A DNA stretch of 64,000 bases from Rhodobacter sp. GTDB lineage: Bacteria; Pseudomonadota; Alphaproteobacteria; Rhodobacterales; Rhodobacteraceae. Every line of letters begins with the position of its first letter. Positions within the stretch are counted from its first letter, which is position 1. The stretch is from contig JADJAB010000004.1 in assembly GCA_016704435.1 (NCBI GenBank), positions 124,001 to 188,000 of the forward strand. The letters are read 5' to 3'. The position numbers and the translations under genes are program-made. The notes beneath the pieces were generated by a model. That model saw only the letters and a program-made list of their open reading frames with translations, did no database searches and was not told the origin of the DNA. Shown in pieces: positions 9,259 to 17,161 of the stretch.

Positions 9259-10405
9259 AGACCGAGACCCCGGTCATCAGCGGCACCGCGGTGCCGTCAA
9301 ACGCCTGACCCAGCGGGATCGCCAGCAACACCGAGGCCACGGTGGCCAGCGACGAGATCACTGAAGCCGCCAGCCCCGCCACATGGCCCAACGGCTCCAT
9401 CGCCAGGGCGTTCAGGTTGCCCATGGTCAGGCCCATCATGGCAAAAAGCGCCATCGACCACAGGATATGGGCGGGAAAGGCCAGCGTCTCGGGCATCAGG
9501 TTCAACGCCGTCAACCCCAGATGCAGCAGCGTAAGGCACAATACGGCGGCGTATGTCCGGGTGATCACCCAGCGCATGCCCCGCTTCATCACCAGCTGCG
9601 CATTCAGCATCGAGCCGGAGGCAGAGACGATCGCGATCAGCGCGAACCACAGCGTGAAGCTGTCGGCCCGGTCGAAACGCTGCTCGAATATCCCCTGCAT
9701 CGAGGTCAGCGTGGCGAACAGTGCCGCCAGCGTCAGCGATTGCACCGCGATGGAGACCAGCACGACGCGCTGCGCCAGCATGCTGCGGGTGGCGGCCCAG
9801 AGCGGGCCGAGGCTGAGCGGTCGAGGTTCGGTCAGCGTCTCGGGTTGGCGCCGGCCGATCCAGGCCATGATCGCCAGGGAAAACAGCACATAGACCAGGA
9901 AGATGGTTTTCCACCCGGAAACCGCGATCACCGCCTGCCCCATCAGGGGCGCAATGGCCGGGACGATGGTGAAAACCATCATGGCAAAGGACATGATCCG
10001 CGCCATCTCGCGGCCCTTGTAAAGGTCACGCACGATGGCGATGGAGACGGTGCGCGGCCCTGCCGCCCCGATGCCCTGCACCACGCGGGCGGCCAGCAGC
10101 ATCTCCATCGAGGGTGCCGCCCAGCAGGCCACCGCTGCCACGCAATACAGCGCCGATCCCGCGATGATCACCGGCTTGCGGCCGAAGCGGTCGGACAGCG
10201 GTCCGGCGAACAGCGTACCCAGCCCCATGCCGAAGACAAAGGCGGTGATCACCAGCTGCGCCATGTTCGGCGCTTCGGGCGAGAGGGTTCGGGCGATTTC
10301 GGGCTGCGCGGGCAGCATCGCGTCGATCGACAGCGCGATGGTGGCAAACAGCATGGCAATCAGGGCGACGAACTCACCCTGCGACAGACGGGGCCTTGTG
10401 GTCAT
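9194..10405 (-). CDS. Bcr/CflA-type multidrug efflux MFS transporter
   Basis: The start at 10405 (MTTRPRLSQGEF, with GAAGG upstream) gives 403 residues with twelve predicted membrane helices. The MFS motif A is GPLSDRFGRKPV in the loop between helices 2 and 3, as in the drug:proton antiporter-1 Bcr/CflA group. The GxGAAGPRTVSIAIVRD segment in helices 4-5 is also typical of this group. Its start codon overlaps the stop of the FrnE-like gene as ATGA, placing it last in a three-gene operon. Export of small toxic compounds is inferred from the family. The 3' end overlaps mfd in the opposite direction. Confidence 0.93.
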   Translation of the reverse strand: MTTRPRLSQGEFVALIAMLFATIALSIDAMLPAQPEIARTLSPEAPNMAQLVITAFVFGMGLGTLFAGPLSDRFGRKPVIIAGSALYCVAAVACWAAPSMEMLLAARVVQGIGAAGPRTVSIAIVRDLYKGREMARIMSFAMMVFTIVPAIAPLMGQAVIAVSGWKTIFLVYVLFSLAIMAWIGRRQPETLTEPRPLSLGPLWAATRSMLAQRVVLVSIAVQSLTLAALFATLTSMQGIFEQRFDRADSFTLWFALIAIVSASGSMLNAQLVMKRGMRWVITRTYAAVLCLTLLHLGLTALNLMPETLAFPAHILWSMALFAMMGLTMGNLNALAMEPLGHVAGLAASVISSLATVASVLLAIPLGQAFDGTAVPLMTGVSVFIAGALVLMQLAGPGRQALQA

Positions 10406-11046
10406 GGGCGGGCCTTCGTCAGATCGTCGATCACTTGCCCCCAAAGCTCGGGCGATTGTGCGCCCGAAACAACATATTGCCGTGCGATCAAGAAGGTGGG
10501 AACCGCGCTGACCCCCTTGGCGCGGGCATCGGCGTCGCGGGCGGCGACGTCCTCGGCATCTGCGTCGCTGTCCAGGAGCCGCAGCACGGCGGCGCGGTCC
10601 ATCCCGGCAGCGGCGGCGATATCGGCCAGGACGCCGGTGTTGCCGATGTCGCGTCCTTCAACCCAATAGGCCCGGAACAGGGCCGCAACGACGGCGTTCT
10701 GCCGTCCTTCGACCCCGGCCCAGTGGATCACGCGATGGGCATCCAGCGTGTTCGGCTGGCGCTTGGGCACATCGGGGTTGAGCGGCAGCCCGGCGGCCCG
10801 CGCCACTTCGCGCAAGCGGTCGTGGATGGCGTCGACCTTGGCCGCGCCGCCGAACTTCGCCTCCAGATAGTCGCGCTTGGGCACGCCTTCTTGCGGGATC
10901 TCGGGGTTCAGCTGGAACGGATGCCATTCAACCTGGAACGGATGGTCGGGGCGCGATTCAAGCGCGCGGTCAAGGTTGGCCTTGCCGACATAGCACCAGG
11001 GACAGACCGGGTCGGAAAAGACATCGAGGCGGATGGCGGCGGGCAT
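10402..11046 (-). CDS. DsbA/FrnE-family oxidoreductase
   Basis: This 214-residue protein has a thioredoxin fold with the redox motif CPWC at Cys15 and Cys18 and the FrnE-type start DVFSDPVCPWCYVG. The cis-proline region is GVSAVPTFLI near residue 180. It has no signal peptide, so it should act in the cytoplasm, as FrnE-type thiol oxidoreductases do. The group also includes 2-hydroxychromene-2-carboxylate isomerase relatives, but the CxxC points to disulfide chemistry. The start overlaps the acyl-CoA synthetase stop by one base, and its own stop overlaps the MFS start by four bases. The three genes are therefore very likely translated together. Confidence 0.93.
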   Translation of the reverse strand: MPAAIRLDVFSDPVCPWCYVGKANLDRALESRPDHPFQVEWHPFQLNPEIPQEGVPKRDYLEAKFGGAAKVDAIHDRLREVARAAGLPLNPDVPKRQPNTLDAHRVIHWAGVEGRQNAVVAALFRAYWVEGRDIGNTGVLADIAAAAGMDRAAVLRLLDSDADAEDVAARDADARAKGVSAVPTFLIARQYVVSGAQSPELWGQVIDDLTKARP

Positions 11047-12500
11047 CAGGTGGGGTCTTTCGCAACAAGGACGGCAAGGGCGCGGCGGTCGATCTTGCCG
11101 GTAGCGCCACGCGGCAGGGCATTCAGATGCACCCAGCGCCGGGGCTGCTTGTAGCGCGCCAGCCTTTCGGCTGCAAAGGCCTGGGCTGTGCTTTCCGGCA
11201 GGGCTGCCCCTGCGTAAAAGCAGGCAATCACGCGCGCCCCGCCGGCGCTTCCCCCCGCTGGCACCTCTGCTACCGCCAGTTCGGTGACGCCGGGCAGGTC
11301 GGCCAGCGCCAGTTCCACCTCGCGCGGCGAGACCCGGATGCCGCCGGGGTTCATCATGTCATCGGCGCGACCGTGGAAGTGGATCGCCCCGTCCCAGCCC
11401 TGATGCACCAGATCGCCGGTGGCGAACCAGTCGCCATCCGGAGGCGTATGGCCCTGGTATCCCAGCATCAGGCCGGGGTCGGCGGTCGAGACGCCAAGGC
11501 GGCCCACTTCGCCGGGCGGCAGCAGGCGGCCGGCGTCGTCCAGCACCGCGATGCGGCGGCCAGGCTGCGGAAAGCCGCTGGCGCCTTCGGGCGCGGGCCG
11601 ATCGGGACTGCCCGAGATGAAGGTGGAGATCTCTGACATGCCAAGGGCTTCGTGAATGTCGGTGCCGGTGCGCGCCCGCCATTCGGCGCGCAAGGCCGGC
11701 GGCAGTGCCTCGCCGGCGGACAGCGCGTGGCGCAAGCGGGGCAGGCCGGGAAGCGAGCCGCGCAACAGCCGGCGGAAATGCGTTGGTGCGGCCGCGAAGA
11801 TCGTGGCCTCGTGGCGGTTCATCAAAAGCGGCAACTGGTCGGGCGCGACCTTCGGATGCGCGATCAGTGCGGTGGCGCCCAGCGTCCAGGGGTCCAGCAA
11901 CCCGGTGCCCATGGTATAGGTCCAGTTGAAGGCGCCGGCGTGCAAGAGCCGGTCCTGCGCGGTCAGCCCCTCCCAACCCTGATGCATCATGGCGCGGGCC
12001 AGGATGGCGCGATGGGCGTGGCGCACGGGCAGGGGCGCGCCCGAGGTGCCCGAGGTGAAGACGACATAGCCTTCGCGGTTCGCATCGCCCATGTGCCAGT
12101 CGCAGGGCGTGTGCGCCTCCCAGGCGGGCAGGTCGATCGGCCATACGGGTCCGTCCGGAACCGCCAGGCCGGGCTCGGCCAGGGTCAGGCGGGGGCGGAT
12201 CAGCGCGGCCATGCGGGCAATCTCGGGCGCGGTCAGCAGCGGCGAGGTGGCGACCGGCACCATCCCGGCGGCGATGGCGCCCAGATAGGCCACCGGGAAG
12301 GCCGGGGTATTGCCAGCGCGCAGCAGGATGCGCTCACCCGGTGCGGCGCGCTCGCCAAGCCAGCCGCCACAGCCGCGCACCGCGGCAATCAGCCGCGCAT
12401 AGCTCCACCGTTCGGCGCCGGTCAGGCCCAGCACGGCCAGCGCGATCTTTTCCGGCGTCTCCTGGCCTTTGGCCAGCACATGGGCGGCAAGGTTGAACAT
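11046..12500 (-). CDS. AMP-dependent acyl-CoA synthetase/ligase
   Basis: This 484-residue member of the ANL superfamily activates a carboxylic acid as acyl-adenylate and passes it to CoA. The phosphate-binding motif VVFTSGTSGAP lies near residue 160. The ADP-forming loop WFATGDLVHQ and hinge RADDMMNPGG follow near 360-385, and the catalytic lysine is in ATGKIDRR near the C terminus. It is short for acetyl-CoA synthetase and closer to benzoate-CoA or medium-chain ligases; the substrate is not predictable. It leads a tightly overlapping operon with a FrnE-like protein and an MFS exporter. Confidence 0.92.
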   Translation of the reverse strand: MFNLAAHVLAKGQETPEKIALAVLGLTGAERWSYARLIAAVRGCGGWLGERAAPGERILLRAGNTPAFPVAYLGAIAAGMVPVATSPLLTAPEIARMAALIRPRLTLAEPGLAVPDGPVWPIDLPAWEAHTPCDWHMGDANREGYVVFTSGTSGAPLPVRHAHRAILARAMMHQGWEGLTAQDRLLHAGAFNWTYTMGTGLLDPWTLGATALIAHPKVAPDQLPLLMNRHEATIFAAAPTHFRRLLRGSLPGLPRLRHALSAGEALPPALRAEWRARTGTDIHEALGMSEISTFISGSPDRPAPEGASGFPQPGRRIAVLDDAGRLLPPGEVGRLGVSTADPGLMLGYQGHTPPDGDWFATGDLVHQGWDGAIHFHGRADDMMNPGGIRVSPREVELALADLPGVTELAVAEVPAGGSAGGARVIACFYAGAALPESTAQAFAAERLARYKQPRRWVHLNALPRGATGKIDRRALAVLVAKDPT

Positions 12501-12574
12501 GGTCCAGCCTTAGGCGCGGGCGACTGGGGTTGCAAGGTGGCGCCGAGGTCGGCTCGCGCCCGCTTGAGGGCCGA

Positions 12575-12694
12575 TCAGTTCAGCCAGCCCTGCACCGTCC
12601 GCGCCCCGCCCGAGACATCGTCGCCCACCCCCGCGACCGTGTTGCAGCCCGCCAGAGTGGCCATCACTGCCATCAGAAAGATCATCTTTTTCAT
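12575..12694 (-). CDS. Entericidin-like small lipoprotein
   Basis: A 39-codon gene (MKKMIFLMAVMATLAGC then NTVAGVGDDVSGG) has a lysine-rich start, a short hydrophobic segment and a lipobox LAGC with Cys17. The mature peptide of about 23 residues resembles entericidin A/B, with the VAGVGDDVSGG motif. Entericidins are small membrane lipoproteins; in E. coli they form a toxin-antidote pair linked to stress and lysis. Only one copy is present here, so no pairing is visible. It lies between the acyl-CoA synthetase and the solute-binding protein on the same strand, and it is easily missed because of its size. Confidence 0.85.
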   Translation of the reverse strand: MKKMIFLMAVMATLAGCNTVAGVGDDVSGGARTVQGWLN

Positions 12695-12712
12695 TGTCTT
12701 GCCTGTCGTTTC

Positions 12713-14533
12713 TCAGTTTGCCTCATACCACCAAGTATCGGGCTGGAAGCCCAGCCAGTCGCCATATAGCGGGATGTGTTCGGGGTACTTCAACTCTTTG
12801 CGGTGGGCCAGCCGCGACACGTCGGCATACCAGATCGGCACCACATAGCGCCCGGTGACCAGCACCCGGTCCAGCGCCTGGGTCGCGGCCTTGAACTCAT
12901 CAAGGTCCGGCGCCTTCAGCATCGCCGCGATCATCGCCTCGGCCGCGGGAGAGTTCATCCCCATCCAGTTGCGCGTGCCCGGTTCCGTCACGCCGGTCGC
13001 ACCCCAATAGAGCAGCTGCTCGTTGCCGGGGCTGAGCGACAGCGCACGGATGTAATGCGTCATGTCGAAACTGTAGGCCGAAGTGCGCTCCTTGTACTGC
13101 GCATCATCGACGGTGGCGACGTGGGCCGTGATCCCGAGCGACTTCAGGGACTCGATATAGATCGCTGAAATCGAGGCCATTTCGTCCTGGCCGGTGACCA
13201 GGAGAATCTCGAAATCAAAGGGCTCGCCGGCGGTGTTGCGCAACAGCCCGTCGTCGCCGACGACCCAGCCCGCCTCTTCCAGCAAGGCTGCGGCGGCACG
13301 GGTGTTCTTGCGGTTGGTCGGGCTGCCGTCCGACACCGGCACGCCGTAGCCATCAAGCGCGCCGGGCGGCAGGTCGGCGGCAAAGGGCTGAAGCAATTCC
13401 AGCACCCGGCCCTCGGCCGGGGATCCGGGTTCCATCCCCAGGATCGAGTTGCCGAAATAGGACTGGATGCGCGGCTGCGTGCCGCCGGTAATGGTCTGGT
13501 TGATGAACTCGAAGTTGAAAGCCAGGATCAGCGCCTCGCGCACGCGCCAGTCGGCGAAAAGCGGCTTGCGGGTGTTGAAGACCAGCCCCTCGATCCCGGA
13601 GGGTCGGCCATGCGGGATCTCGGACTTGACCACATCGCCGGCAGTCACGGCCGGAAAATCGTAATTCGTCAGCCACTTGGCGGCGTTTCCTTCGCGATAG
13701 GAAGAAAGCGCTCCGGCCTTGAACGCCTCGAAGATCGCCTGCGGGTTGGAGAAATAGTCGTAGCGGATCTCGTCCAGGTTCCACTGGCCCTTGTTGAAGG
13801 CCAGATCCTTGCCCCACCAGTCGGGATTGCGGCGGTAGCTGATGAAGACGCCGGGCTCCATCCGGTCGACGATGTAGGGGCCGGAGCCGATCGGCGCCTC
13901 CAGCGTCGACTCGGCGAAATCCTTGCCGTCCCACTGCGCCTTTTGCAGCACCGGGCGCAGGCCCAGGATCAGCGGCAGTTCGCGGTCTTCCACGTTGAAG
14001 GTGAAGCGGATGCTGCGCGCGCCGGTCTGCTCCATGCTGGCCACCTTCTTCCAGGCGGCGTGATAGCGCGGGTTGCCAAGGGTGCCGAGCGTTTCGAACG
14101 ACCACATCACATCCGCGACGGTGACCGGCGATCCGTCCGAGAATCGCGCGCCTTCCCGCAGGGTGAATTCCACATAGCTGCGCGCCTCGTCGGTATCGAC
14201 TGATTCGGCCAGCAGGCCGTAGAGCGTGAAGGGCTCGTCGTAGCTGCGGCCCATCAGCGTCTCGACCGTGAGGCCGGAAATGCCGGTTGCGGTGCGACCC
14301 TTGGTGATGAAGGGGTTGAGGCTGTCGAAGCCACCGGCCTCGCCCAGTCGGATGCTGCCGCCCTGCGGCGCATCGGGGTTTGCCTGCGGCAGCGACACAA
14401 AATCCGGGGGAAAGGCAGGGTCGCCATACATAGCTATGCCATGGCGCGGTTCCGCGATTGCAGCAGTCGCCGCCAGAATCACCACGGCCGCAAGGGCTGC
14501 TCCACGCAAGGCGCTGAACTTCGTCTGTCGCAT
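12713..14533 (-). CDS. Extracellular solute-binding protein, family 5 (YejA-like)
   Basis: The start at 14533 (MRQTKFSALRG) gives 606 residues with a clear Sec signal peptide ending in TAAIA near residue 27. GGAGA lies upstream. The mature protein matches ABC-transporter substrate-binding proteins for oligopeptides, close to the YejA group, with the opening HGIAMYGDPAFPPDF and later SYVEFTLREGARFSDGSPVT. YejA with YejBEF imports microcin C-like peptides. Here no permease or ATPase gene is adjacent, so this is an orphan binding protein or its partners lie elsewhere. An alternative in-frame ATG at 14599 would add an unlikely charged leader. Confidence 0.92.
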   Translation of the reverse strand: MRQTKFSALRGAALAAVVILAATAAIAEPRHGIAMYGDPAFPPDFVSLPQANPDAPQGGSIRLGEAGGFDSLNPFITKGRTATGISGLTVETLMGRSYDEPFTLYGLLAESVDTDEARSYVEFTLREGARFSDGSPVTVADVMWSFETLGTLGNPRYHAAWKKVASMEQTGARSIRFTFNVEDRELPLILGLRPVLQKAQWDGKDFAESTLEAPIGSGPYIVDRMEPGVFISYRRNPDWWGKDLAFNKGQWNLDEIRYDYFSNPQAIFEAFKAGALSSYREGNAAKWLTNYDFPAVTAGDVVKSEIPHGRPSGIEGLVFNTRKPLFADWRVREALILAFNFEFINQTITGGTQPRIQSYFGNSILGMEPGSPAEGRVLELLQPFAADLPPGALDGYGVPVSDGSPTNRKNTRAAAALLEEAGWVVGDDGLLRNTAGEPFDFEILLVTGQDEMASISAIYIESLKSLGITAHVATVDDAQYKERTSAYSFDMTHYIRALSLSPGNEQLLYWGATGVTEPGTRNWMGMNSPAAEAMIAAMLKAPDLDEFKAATQALDRVLVTGRYVVPIWYADVSRLAHRKELKYPEHIPLYGDWLGFQPDTWWYEAN

Positions 14534-14608
14534 TTCGGAAACTGTCTCCTTCGTACGGCGGTTTTGTCCCAGCCTAAGCATGAGACCTTGGCTTTTCAAA
14601 CTTTTAGC

Positions 14609-14637
14609 TTGGCCATCGGCGGAGAGAGGATTATAAA
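14609..14637 (+). promoter_or_regulatory. Candidate promoter of the small RNA
   Basis: TTGGCC at 14609-14614 and TATAAA at 14632-14637 are separated by exactly 17 bases. This fits a housekeeping sigma-factor promoter. The predicted transcript begins near 14644 and would end at the terminator at 14692-14719. Confidence 0.6.
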
Positions 14638-14643
14638 GACCCT

Positions 14644-14719
14644 ACTGCTCGATAGGTTTCTTGCCTGTATGAAACCTGCCTCAACGACTTAACGCCGGCT
14701 TCGTGCCGGCGTTTTTTTT
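14644..14719 (+). ncRNA. Candidate small RNA with two hairpins
   Basis: The intergenic space from 14534 to 14834 contains a plus-strand unit not attached to any protein gene: a promoter, about 76 transcribed bases, and an intrinsic terminator. Within it, AGGTTTC (14654-14660) pairs perfectly with GAAACCT (14671-14677) around a 10-base loop. A single-stranded stretch with CCUCAAC follows, then the terminator hairpin. The nearest protein gene upstream points the other way, so this terminator would have nothing to terminate unless such an RNA exists. The open linker before a strong Rho-independent hairpin is typical of Hfq-type regulatory RNAs. I cannot assign it to a named family; the targets are unknown. 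Confidence 0.6.
14692..14719 (+). terminator. Strong Rho-independent terminator
   Basis: ACGCCGGC (14692-14699) pairs with GCCGGCGT (14705-14712) around the loop TTCGT, followed by eight T residues at 14712-14719. It reads in the plus direction. Confidence 0.85.
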
Positions 14720-14834
14720 GCGTTCCGCCGCCCTTCACTTTCGCGGGACAGGGGAACCGGACGGCCCGTTCCGGGCTTTCCTTCGCGTCCGCGGCATGTA
14801 GTCTTCGCCGCGAATGCAGCATGAGGAGGTCAGC

Positions 14835-15398
14835 ATGACCCTGAAGGGAAAGACGGCCGTCATCACTGGGTCGAACTCGGGGATCGGGCTGGGCGTGGCC
14901 GAGGAATTGGCACGCGCCGGGGCCGACGTGGTGATCAACAGCTTTACCGACAGCGCCGAGGATCACGCCCTGGCCGCGCGAATCGCCGCCGGGCATGGCG
15001 TGAAGGCCCGCTACATCCAGGCCGACATGTCGAAGCCGGACGATTGCCGCGCTCTGGTGGAAAAGGCGGGCGGCTGCGACATCCTGGTGAACAACGCCGG
15101 CATCCAGTTCGTGAAGACGGTAGCGCTGGAAACCGCGGGCCAGAGCATCACCTGCAACGCCGTCTGCCCCGGCTATGTGCTGACCCCGCTGGTCGAGGCG
15201 CAGATCCCCGATCAGATGAAGGTCCACGACATGGACCGCGAGACCGTGATCCGCGAGGTGATGCTGCAACGCCAGCCCAGCCGCCAGTTCGCCACCACCG
15301 AGCAGATCGGCGGCACCGTGGTCTGGCTGTGCAGCCCCTTCGCCGATCAGGTCACCGGCACCACGATCAGCGTCGACGGTGGCTGGACAGCGCTGTGA
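14835..15398 (+). CDS. 3-hydroxybutyrate dehydrogenase lacking its catalytic core (in-frame internal deletion)
   Basis: The start at 14835 has a strong GAGGAGGT site. The 187-residue product keeps the SDR cofactor motif TGSNSGIG (11-18), NNAG (86-89) and a family-specific C terminus including PGYVLTPLVE and DGGWTAL. Normal 3-hydroxybutyrate dehydrogenases have about 257 residues. Here NNAGIQ is joined directly to FVKTVALE. About 70 codons are missing in frame, including the catalytic Ser and the Tyr-x3-Lys. The enzyme should therefore be unable to oxidise 3-hydroxybutyrate to acetoacetate. The downstream patatin gene still overlaps its stop by 4 bases. A true deletion or an assembly collapse are both possible. 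Confidence 0.85.
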   Translation: MTLKGKTAVITGSNSGIGLGVAEELARAGADVVINSFTDSAEDHALAARIAAGHGVKARYIQADMSKPDDCRALVEKAGGCDILVNNAGIQFVKTVALETAGQSITCNAVCPGYVLTPLVEAQIPDQMKVHDMDRETVIREVMLQRQPSRQFATTEQIGGTVVWLCSPFADQVTGTTISVDGGWTAL

Positions 15399-16408
15399 GC
15401 CGGATCAGCCTGGCCCTGCAGGGCGGCGGGGCGCATGGCGCCTTTACCTGGGGCGTGCTGGACCGCCTGCTTGAAGAAGACGGGATCGAGATCGCGGCAG
15501 TGTCCGGCACCTCGGCGGGGGCGCTGAATGCGGCGGCGCTGAAGGCCGGGTTGCTGGCGGGCGGGCGCGCGGCGGCGCGCAAGCGGCTGCGGGCGATGTG
15601 GGAGGAAATCGCCGATATCGGCGACTTCCGCAGCCTGGCCTGGATGCAGCCCTTCGTTCCGGCACTGCGGTTCTGGCAGGAGGCGGCCGAGCAGTTCTGG
15701 CCGGTCAGCCCGGAGGGGTTGATGGCGCAGCTGTTCTCGCCCTACCAATGGGGCGACAAGTGGGAAAACCCTTTGGCTCCGGTAGTTTCCGGGCTGGAGT
15801 TCGACCGCGTTTGTGCCGATGCCTCGCCCGCGCTTTTCATCGGCGCCACCAATCTGCGCACCGGCAAGGTGCATGTGTTTTCCGGTGCGAAGATCACGCC
15901 CGAGGCGCTGTTGGCCTCGGCCTGCATCCCGACGGCCTTCCAGGCGGTCGAGATCGACGGCGAGGCCTATTGGGACGGCGGCTATACCGGCAACCCCTCG
16001 CTCTGGCCGCTGTATGACCGGGACTTGCCCGATGACATCGTGATCGTGCAGGTCAACCCCTTGCACCGGGAAGAGATCCCGCAGACGCCGCTGGAGATCC
16101 AGAACCGGGTGAACGAGATCAGCTTCAACGCCTCGCTGATGTCGGAATTGCGGGCGGTCGCCTTCGTGCGGCGGCTGATCGCCGAAGGGCGGATCGAGAA
16201 GGGGCAGATGAAGGATGTCCGCATCCACATGATCGCCGATGACGGGCTGATGAACGCGCTGTCGGCAACGTCCAAGCTGCAACCTTCGGGCAACCTGATC
16301 CGCGAGCTGTTCGAGGCGGGTCGCGCGGCGGCGGACGGATTTCTGGAGCGGCATCACCACCGCATCGGGGTGGAGCCTTCGGTCGATCTGCAGAAACTGT
16401 TCCGCTAG
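15395..16408 (+). CDS. Patatin-like phospholipase
   Basis: A GTG start at 15395 overlaps the dehydrogenase stop (GTGA) and gives 337 residues. The patatin signature is complete: oxyanion loop GGGAHG at 10-15, nucleophile Ser40 in GTSAG, and catalytic aspartate near 194 in WDGGY. Patatins hydrolyse ester bonds of lipids with a Ser-Asp dyad. Coupling to a hydroxybutyrate dehydrogenase suggests a link to polyhydroxybutyrate or storage-lipid turnover; that is inference from context. It has no signal peptide, so it should act in the cytoplasm. The 3' end overlaps the convergent DUF502 gene by 4 bases. Confidence 0.93.
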   Translation: MSRISLALQGGGAHGAFTWGVLDRLLEEDGIEIAAVSGTSAGALNAAALKAGLLAGGRAAARKRLRAMWEEIADIGDFRSLAWMQPFVPALRFWQEAAEQFWPVSPEGLMAQLFSPYQWGDKWENPLAPVVSGLEFDRVCADASPALFIGATNLRTGKVHVFSGAKITPEALLASACIPTAFQAVEIDGEAYWDGGYTGNPSLWPLYDRDLPDDIVIVQVNPLHREEIPQTPLEIQNRVNEISFNASLMSELRAVAFVRRLIAEGRIEKGQMKDVRIHMIADDGLMNALSATSKLQPSGNLIRELFEAGRAAADGFLERHHHRIGVEPSVDLQKLFR

Positions 16409-17082
16409 CGCGGTTCTTTCGGCAAGGGATAGACCAGCCCGCCCGAGACGATCAACTTGGCCGCGTCGTCGACCCCCATGTCGAGGATCATCAGGTCCTT
16501 GGTCGGCACGAACAGCAGCATGCCGGAGGTAAAGGGCGTCAGCCCGACGAAGACCGCCGCCATGTCGGGGCCCAGCGTCTCCAGCCGTTCGGCCAACTCG
16601 CCTTTGGGGTGGGTGGACATGAAGCCCAGCGCCCAACTGCCGGGGCGCGGAAATTCGATCAGTACGACCTTGTCGAAGCCCTGTTCCTTCTTGTTGAAGA
16701 AGGTCTCGGCCACCTGCTTGATCGCGCCGTAGACCGATCGGACGACCGGCATCCGGTCGACGAACTGCTCACCCTGGCGGATCACCGACCGGCCGATCAG
16801 CCCCTTGGCCAGCCAGCCGACCAGGATGGTGAAGAGAAGGAACACCAGCACGCCGACGCCGCGCACCGGGAATTCGTATTCCGGGCCGAACAGGTCGCGG
16901 ATCAGCGCATCGGGTTTGTAGGCCGAAGGGATCAGCGGCAGGATCCAGCCGTCGAGCCAGCCGACCACCGCCCAGACCAGATAGATCGTCAGCCCGATCG
17001 GCAGGACCACAACCAGCCCCGTCAGGAAACTGGCGCGCAGCCCGGCAAGGATGCCGCGTTTGTGGTGGTGTGGATCGGTCAT
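16405..17082 (-). CDS. DUF502 family membrane protein
   Basis: The 225-residue product has two N-terminal membrane helices (about 18-45 and 72-95) and a soluble C-terminal domain with the family pattern VDRMPVVRSVYGAIKQV and FPRPGSWALGF. This matches DUF502, a widespread family whose function is unknown in bacteria. It stands alone between the convergent patatin gene and the psuKG pair. The start at 17082 gives the usual length. Confidence 0.92.
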   Translation of the reverse strand: MTDPHHHKRGILAGLRASFLTGLVVVLPIGLTIYLVWAVVGWLDGWILPLIPSAYKPDALIRDLFGPEYEFPVRGVGVLVFLLFTILVGWLAKGLIGRSVIRQGEQFVDRMPVVRSVYGAIKQVAETFFNKKEQGFDKVVLIEFPRPGSWALGFMSTHPKGELAERLETLGPDMAAVFVGLTPFTSGMLLFVPTKDLMILDMGVDDAAKLIVSGGLVYPLPKEPR

Positions 17083-17161
17083 GGAATGTCCCTGTTCGCG
17101 GACTATCTAGGGGGCGCACCTGCCCTGTTGCAATGGCCGCATCGCGCGAATCGGGGCTTTT

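Noticed and set aside
14644..14719. Naming the small RNA after a known Rhodobacter family such as SorX, SorY or CcsR1
   Set aside because: I cannot match the sequence to any of these from memory, so no family name is given.
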